DNA of 20,601 nt from CAVDHB01 sp963608705 (GTDB taxonomy: Bacteria > Bacteroidota > Bacteroidia > Bacteroidales > Bacteroidaceae), in the NCBI GenBank assembly GCA_963608705.1, contig CAVDHB010000019.1, positions 1 through 20,601 on the forward strand. The letters are read 5' to 3'. The translations under genes and the position numbers were made by a program. The stretch's first letter is position 1; each line of letters starts with the position of its first letter. Below are positions 14,745 through 20,601 of the stretch, in pieces. Below the pieces are notes generated by a model. That model was not told the DNA's origin, made no database searches, and saw only the letters and a list, made by a program, of their open reading frames with translations.

Positions 14745-15596
14745 ATGAGGCTACCGAAATTCGCCATAGAGAATGACTTCATCGCAGGCAACAACATAAC
14801 CGCCAGCGTGCTGTCGCTTTACACCTACTATCCTGTCCGACTGGAAGCAGGTGTCTTGGTCTTGTGTGTAAGAGGCCGGGTGACAGTCTCCTTAGGACTG
14901 ACACAGCATGAAGTGAAGGAAGGGGATTTCCTTGTGCTTCCACCGGGCATTTTCTTTCAAGCGAAGGATATGACGGAAGATTTGCAGCTTTATTTCTGTG
15001 CCTTCTCCGCCCAGATGTTAGAGAACTTAAACTTCTCGCAAATCACGCTGAACATTTACTCCGCCTTTTATTTCCATCCCATCATCCACTTGCCAGAGGC
15101 TCATTTCCAGATTTACAAGGAAGCTTTCAACCTCATTGTCCACGCCGAACAACTGAGTATGCAGGGAAACGCCATTCTCACTCATTCATTAGTGGAAGGC
15201 ATCATCGGCATTTTTCTCAAAGGATGCGCCCAGTTAATGACACAGCAAGAAACGGACACCGACAACATGGAGACGCATGCCAATGCAGAAGTCAGCAAAC
15301 GTTTCCTTTGCTTAGTCACGCAGGAATACCGAAAAGAACACCGCGTGTCCTATTATGCGCAAGCAATGGGAATACCTCTCAACAAACTTTGCTCCATCAT
15401 ACGGAAACAATTGCGTACCACAGCCTTACAGGTCATAGACTCCATGATAATCTTAGACGCAAAATTCCAATTAAAGTCCACTACTGACCAGATTAAGCAA
15501 ATCTCGTTGAGACTGGGATTCGACAACCACGCATTTTTTGCCAAATACTTCAAGAAACATACGGGGATGACCCCCGTGGAATATCGAAAATCATAA
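14745..15596 (+). CDS. AraC-family transcriptional regulator
   Basis: This is a 283-aa DNA-binding regulator. Residues 1-110 form a cupin-like sensory domain (strand pattern LVLCVRGRVTVSLG.. and KEGDFLVLPPGIFFQA), and residues about 185-283 form the double HTH domain. The C-terminal HTH is well preserved (IKQISLRLGFDNHAFFAKYFKKHTGMTPVEYRKS), the usual AraC signature ending. The first HTH is weaker (VSYYAQAMGIPLNKLCSIIRKQL). The ligand is not predictable. It sits 14 nt after the methyltransferase and 4 nt before the metallo-beta-lactamase-fold gene, so it probably belongs to the same transcript; the next gene is a plausible target or partner. Confidence 0.92.
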   Translation: MRLPKFAIENDFIAGNNITASVLSLYTYYPVRLEAGVLVLCVRGRVTVSLGLTQHEVKEGDFLVLPPGIFFQAKDMTEDLQLYFCAFSAQMLENLNFSQITLNIYSAFYFHPIIHLPEAHFQIYKEAFNLIVHAEQLSMQGNAILTHSLVEGIIGIFLKGCAQLMTQQETDTDNMETHANAEVSKRFLCLVTQEYRKEHRVSYYAQAMGIPLNKLCSIIRKQLRTTALQVIDSMIILDAKFQLKSTTDQIKQISLRLGFDNHAFFAKYFKKHTGMTPVEYRKS

Positions 15597-15600
15597 TATC

Positions 15601-16347
15601 ATGGACATCACGTATATATACCACAGCGGATTCGCCATAGAAGGCGAAGGCTACACACTTATCATTGATTATTATAGAGATACAGAACTGGCTCATCCCA
15701 CGTCGGAAGGATGGACAAACTATGTGCAGGAAGTACTCCTTCACAAGCCGGGCAAGTTATATGTACTTTCTTCTCATTTCCACCCAGACCATTTTAATCC
15801 AGAAATACTGGAATGGAAAAAGCAACGCCCAGACATTGTGTATATCCTGTCCAAGGATATTCTCCGCCATCGCCGGGCTTCCCGGTATGCCACAGACAAT
15901 TGGTTGAGTAAGGGCGATGAGTATACGGATTCTTTATTACACGTGAAAGCGTATGGCTCCACGGATACAGGTGTGTCTTTTTACATCGAAATAGAGGGAA
16001 TGCGTCTCTTCCATGCCGGAGATTTAAACAACTGGCATTGGATGGATGAGTCTACCCCGGAAGAATGGCACAAGGCGGAAAATTGGTATCTGAGGGAACT
16101 CGCCGACATAAAGAAAGAGGTGGACAAAGTAGACGTGGCCTTCTTTCCGATAGACGCACGGTTGGGAAAGGAATATATGCGAGGAGCCACGCAGTTTGTG
16201 GAAAATATACAGACCAAACTGTTTGTGCCAATGCACTTCACATTCTCTTCAGCCGAACAGGCAGATTGTTTCGCCCCGATAGCCCAAGCACACAGATGCC
16301 TTTTCTTTCCGATTCACGCCGAGGGAGACAGTATCATTCTTGAGTGA
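15601..16347 (+). CDS. Metallo-beta-lactamase-fold hydrolase
   Basis: This is a predicted two-metal hydrolase, cytoplasmic because no signal peptide is present. The 248-aa protein has the HxHxDH motif at H59, H61, D63 and H64 (SSHFHPDHF). Further metal ligands lie in FHAGDLNNWHW and VPMHF. The lead-in YIYHSGFAIEGEGYTLIIDYY is typical of the UlaG-like or YtnP-like branch. The acidic, Trp-rich middle (ESTPEEWHKAENWYLRE) is seen in small Firmicutes and Bacteroidetes members of unknown substrate. It starts 4 nt after the AraC gene. Its 3' end overlaps the convergent AI-2E permease gene by 14 bp. Confidence 0.9.
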   Translation: MDITYIYHSGFAIEGEGYTLIIDYYRDTELAHPTSEGWTNYVQEVLLHKPGKLYVLSSHFHPDHFNPEILEWKKQRPDIVYILSKDILRHRRASRYATDNWLSKGDEYTDSLLHVKAYGSTDTGVSFYIEIEGMRLFHAGDLNNWHWMDESTPEEWHKAENWYLRELADIKKEVDKVDVAFFPIDARLGKEYMRGATQFVENIQTKLFVPMHFTFSSAEQADCFAPIAQAHRCLFFPIHAEGDSIILE

Positions 16348-17380
16348 CAGACCGTTTCCCGCTGTCTAAATATTCTCTTTTGAATATATCCGCACACAAC
16401 AAAAACAGGGAAATAAGCAATGGGCCGAAGATTATGCCCATAAATCCGAAGAGGGGCAAACCTACCACCACACCGAAGATGGTGATAAGAGGATGGATAT
16501 CCGCCATTTTCTTCTGAATGATGAAGCGGATGAGATTGTCAGACTGCGCCACGGCGAAAGTACCATACGCCAGTACTCCCAAGGCTTGCGGCCAGTGGCC
16601 AGTCAAGCCCATGTACAAGGCCAAGGGTACCCATACCAGGGCGGTGCCTATCAACGGAATCAAGGTGGCTACACAGGTGATGAAACCAAACAAAAGGAAG
16701 TTCGGAACACCGAATATCCAGTAACCTACGGAAGCCACCGCTCCTTGAATGACGGCCAAGAGGGGAATGCCAATGGCGTTAGAGCGTATGATATTGTGAA
16801 TCTGCCGCAATACGTTATCTTTGTTTACCTCGCTGAAAGGCAGTATACCTCTTACGTAATTCTCCATTTGTTTGCCACCGACCAGCATGAAATACAATAC
16901 AAACACCATCACGCCTACATTGACAAAGAAACTGCTTACCCCAGCCATCACAGCCTGACCCACCTTGGGCAAGACCGACACCGCCCAATTCAATGTGTCC
17001 TTTCCTAATAGATTGTAGCCGGTGTTTCGCCGCACGATATGCACCACTTCTTCAATGGGACGCAGTATTTTCTGTGGATCCATCTGGGAAAGATTGGAGA
17101 AGTCGATACCTTGTATGTAATTCACGGCAAGCCAAGACAGTGCCGCCAGCGGAATCAGGAAACACAACACGACTTCCAGACAAACGAGCAAAGCCGCCAA
17201 AGAGCGTTTCCATCGCAGCCTGTCCGAAAGCACAAACATCTGTTTCCTTACTAATATATATACCGTCAAAGCACCCAGCAAACCGCTCCAAAAAGGCAGC
17301 AGCCGTCCAACAATCAGCACACCCAACACTAAAATGAGTGCCACCAATGAATATTTCCAATATTGTTCTTTCGTAGTCAT
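16334..17380 (-). CDS. AI-2E family transporter (PF01594-type permease)
   Basis: This is a 348-aa inner-membrane permease of the family named after TqsA/PerM. The true substrate is often unknown; some members export AI-2, others act as Na+(Li+)/H+ antiporters. There are 7-8 hydrophobic segments: two to three near the N terminus (LVALILVLGVLIVGRLLPFW, ...), a soluble middle region containing PIEEVVHIVRRNTGYNL, and a C-terminal block with the family signatures VASVGYWIFGVPNFLLFGFI, IPLIGTALVWVP and the final GLPLFGFMGIIFGPLL. The chosen start is the ATG at 17380, since an in-frame GTG at 17425 lies inside a MITE end and upstream of the -7 box. The gene is monocistronic and convergent with the MBL-fold gene. 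Confidence 0.92.
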   Translation of the reverse strand: MTTKEQYWKYSLVALILVLGVLIVGRLLPFWSGLLGALTVYILVRKQMFVLSDRLRWKRSLAALLVCLEVVLCFLIPLAALSWLAVNYIQGIDFSNLSQMDPQKILRPIEEVVHIVRRNTGYNLLGKDTLNWAVSVLPKVGQAVMAGVSSFFVNVGVMVFVLYFMLVGGKQMENYVRGILPFSEVNKDNVLRQIHNIIRSNAIGIPLLAVIQGAVASVGYWIFGVPNFLLFGFITCVATLIPLIGTALVWVPLALYMGLTGHWPQALGVLAYGTFAVAQSDNLIRFIIQKKMADIHPLITIFGVVVGLPLFGFMGIIFGPLLISLFLLCADIFKREYLDSGKRSVTQE

Positions 17381-17384
17381 ACTG

Positions 17385-17417
17385 CAAAGGTATATAAAAA
17401 ATATGATTATCCACAAA
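17385..17417 (-). promoter_or_regulatory. Promoter of the AI-2E permease, -33 box inside a MITE end
   Basis: On the minus strand TTTG (17414-17417), a 21-nt spacer and TACCTTTG (17385-17392) match the Bacteroidetes consensus. The TTTG is part of the terminal sequence of MITE copy 5. The predicted transcription start falls at or within a few bases of the ATG at 17380, so the mRNA would have almost no leader. Confidence 0.65.
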
Positions 17418-17505
17418 CATACCACCGTCCTATCTTATACGACGGAACAAGTAGAGACGCGATTCATCGCGTCTCCACCTAAACAATGATTATCCGCAAA
17501 CATAC
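17405..17505 (-). repeat. Palindromic MITE/REP-like element, copy 5, with a directly repeated end
   Basis: The left end is GATTATCCACAAACATACCAC split over 17405-17425, and a perfect palindrome lies at 17454-17475 (GAGACGCGAT, TC, ATCGCGTCTC). It is followed by CACCTAAACAATG, the usual inner flank. Instead of the expected inverted end, the sequence continues with ATTATCCGCAAACATAC (17489-17505), a direct repeat of the left end. This could be the junction of two head-to-tail copies, the second lost beyond its first 18 bases. The remaining intergenic sequence to 17601 shows no other structure. Confidence 0.8.
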
Positions 17506-17601
17506 TTTTCATACACAATCGTTTCAATTTTGCCGACTACAAAATGAACCATTTATACTTTATCTAAGGATTTACTGTTGTGAAAAACTTCCTCCACATT
17601 A

Positions 17602-17904
17602 TCAATCCAACCCTCGTCCGTTGTACTTTGTAATCCGAGTGTTTGCTGTATTTTGTAATTTATTATCTCCTATTGAATAATCCACTTTGATATCCATTCT
17701 AAAATCATTCGTATAAAAAAACGTATGTTTAGAACGACTATATATTACTTTTGCTCCAATGTACTTTAATTCATCAATAAAGTTGTAAACCTGTCTTCTG
17801 CTTAGATGTAACTTTTCAGCTAATTCATCCGGCGTTCCCGTATTTTCTAATAATATAAGCCTGTGTAGCATATTGATGATTTCTATCTCTTTAAAACATA
17901 TCAT
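17602..17904 (-). CDS. Small HTH DNA-binding protein
   Basis: This is a 100-aa predicted DNA-binding protein. Residues about 10-58 form a winged-helix HTH of the HTH_11/DeoR kind: INMLHRLILLENTGTPDELA, then KLHLSRRQVYNFIDELKYIG and the wing KVIYSRSKHTFFY. No ligand-binding or oligomerisation domain follows, only about 40 charged residues. Its ATG lies 2 nt after the stop of the CarboxypepD_reg-like gene, so the two are surely co-translated. The context with the GG-leader peptide upstream suggests a local regulator of the cassette. That role is inference; the HTH itself is clear from the helix pattern. Confidence 0.72.
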   Translation of the reverse strand: MICFKEIEIINMLHRLILLENTGTPDELAEKLHLSRRQVYNFIDELKYIGAKVIYSRSKHTFFYTNDFRMDIKVDYSIGDNKLQNTANTRITKYNGRGLD

Positions 17905-17906
17905 CT

Positions 17907-18932
17907 CTAGTACATTATCATTTCGTTTAAACTACGGTTTATATAAGTACTGTTTTGTGGCAAATCAGCCGTATTGTTCCAATAAAGCGCAGTATAGGAA
18001 TGGGATTTGGGAAAACTATAGTCCTTTTCCAACTTCAGCTTCTTTATATCTTTGGAAGAGACATATTGGATATCTGTCACATGGAACTCATAATTCGATT
18101 CAATGGTTACGGGTGTACGTTTTTTCTTTTGTATTTCCATCTTGTTATAAGCCCTCATATTCTTGAGATTCATCCATGTACAAGCCTTATCATTATAGAC
18201 GGCCGCATAGTTGAGCTTCTTGAAACAAATCTTATTCCCAAGGAAAGAGAACCTCTTTTCCTTTAAAGGCGCCAACTGGTCTATGTAAATGAAATATGCT
18301 TGTTGTACAGAATCATTACGGATAAATCCAACCACATCGTCACCTTTTTGTACACAGTCTCCATTCACTCTTATGTCGTCATGCAAAGGATTTTCCAAAG
18401 TAGGGACACCAGGAGCGGAGACACCTACAACTTTGATAAACGCCTTGGGATCCTTTAATTTCTTATTATAGAAAGAACGCCATTGGAGCAGACGATAACG
18501 AATTTTCTTTGTCGATTCGCAAGGGATGTAATATTCCACTATTCCGTCTGTGTAATACTTTATTAAATTATTATCTAATTCATAGCTTCTATACAGCCCG
18601 GTAAGTTTAATATATTCATCTTCAGACGAAGGATTCACATTTACCCCTTGCAAGGTGTAGGATAACGGGCTTAAAAACAATGTCTTAGTGTTTTGAGTTA
18701 AAACAGTGTCAAGTGTCTGATAAGACAAATGTTGGATAGACACTGTACGGTTGTTTACCACAGAGGATGGCAGATATCCCTGTTTATCAGACTCTACCAT
18801 CAATTTACCTTTACTTAAAACCGAAGCATAGGCAATAGGTTTCCCCGTTACCTTGTCAAGTAAACGTACTTGTGCGATAAGGGGTATATATTGTATTAAT
18901 AAATACAAGAGAACACTGCAAAACTTTTTCAT
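17907..18932 (-). CDS. Exported CarboxypepD_reg-like domain protein
   Basis: This is a 341-aa secreted or envelope protein of unknown role. A signal peptide (KKFCSVLLYLLIQYIPLIAQ) is followed at about 22-92 by a CarboxypepD_reg-like beta sandwich. Its marks are VRLLDKVTGKPIAYASV, a later GYLPSSVV, and HLSYQTLDTVL, then a terminal LSYTLQGVNV. This is the N-terminal module also found in SusC-type TonB receptors, but there is no plug or barrel here. The remaining 250 residues (IKLTGLYRSYELDNNLIKYYTDGIVEYYIP and on) are charged, aromatic-rich and of unknown fold. I start it at the ATG at 18932; an in-frame TTG nine bases upstream is less likely. No clear ribosome site is seen. The GG-leader peptide gene ends 68 nt upstream, with a hairpin between, and the HTH gene follows by 2 nt. 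Confidence 0.78.
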   Translation of the reverse strand: MKKFCSVLLYLLIQYIPLIAQVRLLDKVTGKPIAYASVLSKGKLMVESDKQGYLPSSVVNNRTVSIQHLSYQTLDTVLTQNTKTLFLSPLSYTLQGVNVNPSSEDEYIKLTGLYRSYELDNNLIKYYTDGIVEYYIPCESTKKIRYRLLQWRSFYNKKLKDPKAFIKVVGVSAPGVPTLENPLHDDIRVNGDCVQKGDDVVGFIRNDSVQQAYFIYIDQLAPLKEKRFSFLGNKICFKKLNYAAVYNDKACTWMNLKNMRAYNKMEIQKKKRTPVTIESNYEFHVTDIQYVSSKDIKKLKLEKDYSFPKSHSYTALYWNNTADLPQNSTYINRSLNEMIMY

Positions 18933-18954
18933 GGATAGCAAGAAGAAAATTTAA

Positions 18955-18992
18955 ATATAGTCAGTACGGATTTAAGTCCGTACCGACTATAT
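18955..18992 (-). terminator. Hairpin between the GG-leader peptide gene and its downstream gene
   Basis: A 16-bp inverted repeat with one mismatch has arms at 18955-18970 and 18977-18992 and a 6-nt loop. On the minus strand it is followed by TTAAATTTTC. It starts 8 nt after the peptide stop codon. Since it lies before the next gene of the same strand, it may act as a partial terminator or mRNA-stabilising hairpin, letting the peptide be expressed more than the genes behind it. Confidence 0.7.
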
Positions 18993-19000
18993 TATCTTAT

Positions 19001-19129
19001 TCAAAAGATTTTATGTCCCAAAAAATAGAGATGTTTATCTTTTATTACAATGATGGTTATACCACCCTTTACATCTTCCATATCTTTGGAAGATAACTTC
19101 TGAATGTGCAATTTTTTTAGTTGTTCCAT
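19001..19129 (-). CDS. Double-glycine leader peptide (42 aa), RiPP or bacteriocin-like precursor
   Basis: This is a short precursor-like peptide. Residues 1-23, MEQLKKLHIQKLSSKDMEDV followed by KGG, have the 'LKKLxLxKLSxxxM..V.GG' pattern of Bacteroidales double-glycine leaders (the GG-Bacteroidales natural-product family, TIGR04149-like). Cleavage after G22-G23 would free a 19-residue core, ITIIVIKDKHLYFLGHKIF, which is hydrophobic, basic and without cysteine or serine. No ABC transporter with C39 peptidase or radical-SAM maturase is in the window, so export would need genes elsewhere. The ATG at 19129 was chosen because the longer in-frame opening upstream crosses the -7 box and the leader pattern begins exactly here. 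I infer a secreted peptide; a stand-alone small protein is possible. Confidence 0.72.
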   Translation of the reverse strand: MEQLKKLHIQKLSSKDMEDVKGGITIIVIKDKHLYFLGHKIF

Positions 19130-19176
19130 TTTTTTACTCTTTAATTGTTTTGGAAAATCATGATTAATTCCGGCTA

Positions 19177-19184
19177 CAAAGATA
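19177..19184 (-). promoter_or_regulatory. Candidate -7 box of the GG-leader peptide cassette
   Basis: TATCTTTG on the minus strand matches TAnnTTTG and lies 47 nt before the peptide ATG. No TTTG is present at -33, so an activator or a relaxed promoter is possible. Confidence 0.5.
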
Positions 19185-19424
19185 AAGGATTTCCATGCAA
19201 TATAATTGCACAAGATAATAAATTCTTCAAATTTTGCATTTAGCAATTAAGTAATTTGTGAATATCCTGAGTGTTGCAAATCTTTTGGATTTTATATTTC
19301 GCATTAGGAGACCTTTTTATTTATCTGATTATCCGCAATCGTACCATCGATAATGGTGGACTTCATGCAAGATACAAAGGCACATCTGAAAGACTGTATC
19401 ACAAAGACCAAAGCAAGGGAAAAT
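19185..19424. other. AT-rich intergenic region upstream of the peptide cassette
   Basis: These 240 bp lie between the -7 box of the peptide gene and the terminator of the DUF5036 gene. They hold MITE fragment copy 6 (19327-19375). I see no other gene, hairpin or promoter in them. Confidence 0.5.
19327..19375 (+). repeat. MITE/REP-like element, copy 6 (deleted fragment)
   Basis: GATTATCCGCAATCGTACCA at 19327-19346 matches the left end of the family. It is soon followed by CATGCAAGATAC, similar to the inner right part of copy 4 (CGTGCAAGAC). The 22-bp palindrome and the right end are missing, so this looks like an internal-deletion remnant. Confidence 0.6.
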
Positions 19425-19470
19425 AGTTCTTCACGTTAAAGCTTTACGCATTTAACGGAAGAACTTTTTT
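19425..19470. terminator. Hairpin terminator of the DUF5036 gene, possibly bidirectional
   Basis: The arms 19425-19440 and 19451-19465 (AGTTCTTC.GTTAAA and complement) pair over 15 bp with one bulged base. On the minus strand the stem ends in TATTTTCCC and follows the DUF5036 stop by about 20 nt. On the plus strand it runs into TTTTTT, so it could also stop transcription from the left. Confidence 0.8.
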
Positions 19471-19484
19471 ACTCTTACCTTAGT

Positions 19485-20222
19485 TCAATATTTCAAAAGA
19501 CGCACATTTATGACAGTGTATATATACCCCAACCGCAAATTTATACCAAATGAAACGCCTGTATAGTTTTCCGCCTTATCCCCTGCCCTAAAGACTATTT
19601 GTCCATTATCCTCTGATACGGTTAAGGCTTCATTGTTGTCCCATCTCTTGTCGTATTCTCCATCCTTTGGGAGAGGTATCTTCAGCGATTTGCTTTCCAA
19701 TGACGCAAAACGATCTGAATCTACCGTACCTACAATGGTACCACTTTTATAGAGTGCCTTGTTTTCTAATATTGTTTCAGCAAAACGGACGACAGCACCA
19801 ATAACTTCATTACCATTCTTTATTTCTGATGTCACATACATTTTGTAATACTTAGAACCATTGAGAATTGCATTTTTACCAGAGGGAAACGTATGTACAA
19901 TAGACTTTGGGAACAGATAATAAAGATGTCCTGGAATCACCCGCACCTGGGACTCAAGTACCGAAGCGTCAAAAGAGCCATTGGCACCGAGATTCCCCAC
20001 TTTCCCTGCATCTGCCAGATACCAATTCCCCTCACTGTGAAAATTGTTAGCCTCATCAATATACACATCACTCTTTCCCAACTTCGTCTTGCCATTATCC
20101 ACGTTCATCATGTTCAGTTCTGCCGTATTGATTGGTTCCGTAGGCTCGTCATTACTACAAGAGCAGACACAACCGATCATAACAACAAGACACAAAATTC
20201 GTACTAATGTCTTCATATTCAT
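19485..20222 (-). CDS. DUF5036-like lipoprotein
   Basis: This is a 245-aa lipoprotein of unknown function. The signal peptide ends GCVCSC, with lipidation at C22 (or C20), and is followed by SNDEPTEP, acidic residues that fit surface export. The mature N-terminal half has a recurring Bacteroides arrangement: 'AELNMMNVDNGKTKLGKSDVYID..NNF' then 'GNWYLADAGKVGNLGA'. The remainder is beta-rich and ends in GVSFGINLRLGYIYTVINVRL. This combination matches my knowledge of DUF5036. Either of two ATGs (20222 or 20216) could be the start. It follows the 102-aa gene by 6 nt and ends before a hairpin, so the two form a unit. Confidence 0.75.
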   Translation of the reverse strand: MNMKTLVRILCLVVMIGCVCSCSNDEPTEPINTAELNMMNVDNGKTKLGKSDVYIDEANNFHSEGNWYLADAGKVGNLGANGSFDASVLESQVRVIPGHLYYLFPKSIVHTFPSGKNAILNGSKYYKMYVTSEIKNGNEVIGAVVRFAETILENKALYKSGTIVGTVDSDRFASLESKSLKIPLPKDGEYDKRWDNNEALTVSEDNGQIVFRAGDKAENYTGVSFGINLRLGYIYTVINVRLLKY

Positions 20223-20228
20223 TTTATC

Positions 20229-20537
20229 TTATAATCCTATTATTGTATACGCATTTGCCAAAGCGGCCACAGAAACTTTCTTTTCTATTAAGCCTGCTGC
20301 CCAAGTTCCCAATCCATATAAGTCCAAAATTGTTTCATCTCCATCTTCCACATAAAAAGAGAAGCACAATTTATTTACCGGATCATACAAATACTCCATA
20401 TTCGTTGCTTCATTATAGTATTTAAAGAACTGCTTTTCCTCAAACCCATTCAATACGATACTTAAATACGGAGAACGAAGAATCGGATTCAATCTTGCTT
20501 TAGGATTGTTGCCCACATACCAATGGTGCATTTTCAC
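20229..20537 (-). CDS. Hypothetical protein (about 100 aa)
   Basis: I do not recognise this protein. The frame is open for 102 codons from a GTG at 20537; an ATG at 20531 gives 100 residues (MHHWYVGNNPKARLNP...) and is as likely. There is no signal peptide. The middle is acidic and aromatic (FFKYYNEATNMEYLYDP, then CFSFYVEDGDETILDLYG), and the C-terminal 25 residues are more hydrophobic (TWAAGLIEKKVSVAALANAY). An in-frame stop at 20550-20552 confirms that it does not extend farther upstream. It lies 6 nt before the DUF5036 lipoprotein gene and probably shares its transcript. No -7 box is visible on its strand before the window end. Confidence 0.55.
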   Translation of the reverse strand: MKMHHWYVGNNPKARLNPILRSPYLSIVLNGFEEKQFFKYYNEATNMEYLYDPVNKLCFSFYVEDGDETILDLYGLGTWAAGLIEKKVSVAALANAYTIIGL

Positions 20538-20601
20538 GTTGTGAGTAAATCATTGTATATTATTTAATCGTTGTATATTTGCATAAAGTTTCAACATCAG
20601 A

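Noticed and set aside
20574..20581. Plus-strand TATATTTG at the window end as a promoter
   Set aside because: It matches TAnnTTTG, but the spacing to the nearest TTG is only about 18 nt and no downstream gene can be seen before the window ends, so it cannot be supported.

Overview
The window looks like chromosomal DNA from a member of the Bacteroidales, most likely Bacteroides sensu lato. The evidence is the gene content (long MetRS with a C-terminal tRNA-binding domain, DUF3256, OmpH/Skp, GldB, Bacteroidetes-type MtaB, DUF5036 and DUF3244-like proteins), repeated TAnnTTTG -7 boxes (several with TTTG 19-21 nt upstream), and lipoprotein signal peptides followed by acidic residues. No rRNA, tRNA, CRISPR array or intact transposase gene was seen.

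Layout. (1) 270-4359, minus strand: a housekeeping operon, DUF3256 - ompH-like - murI - metG, with a good promoter at 4396-4428 and a terminator at 211-245. (2) 4760-9104, minus strand: an accessory envelope locus. A membrane-spanning TPR/HTH regulator is followed by a small secreted beta protein, a 545-aa lipoprotein whose C-terminal part resembles an aerolysin-type beta-hairpin region, and a 138-aa lipoprotein, ending at a strong hairpin. (3) 9602-10237, plus strand: a single outer-membrane beta-barrel gene. (4) 10532-16347, plus strand: tRNA methylthiotransferase MtaB, a family 2 glycosyltransferase, a GldB-type lipoprotein with its own promoter, an RsmI-like SAM methyltransferase, an AraC regulator and a metallo-beta-lactamase-fold protein, closely spaced. 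The last gene converges on and overlaps an AI-2E family permease (16334-17380, minus strand). (5) 17602-20537, minus strand: an AT-rich accessory region with two groups, an unknown 102-aa protein plus a DUF5036 lipoprotein, and a cassette made of a 42-aa double-glycine-leader peptide, a CarboxypepD_reg-like exported protein and a small HTH protein.

The gaps between transcription units repeatedly hold a short non-coding palindromic element: six full or partial copies at 1-187, 4476-4693, 9245-9363, 10339-10452, 17405-17505 and 19327-19375. It has imperfect inverted ends around the core TTATCCG...TACCAC and one or two internal 22-bp palindromes with GAGACGCGAT arms. It behaves like a MITE or REP-like element, and one copy appears to supply the -33 box of the AI-2E permease promoter.

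The two most promising less-described systems are the GG-leader peptide cassette at 17602-19129 and the TPR-regulator / putative pore-forming-like lipoprotein locus at 4760-9104. Both functional readings are inferences from sequence patterns; the coding structures are directly visible.
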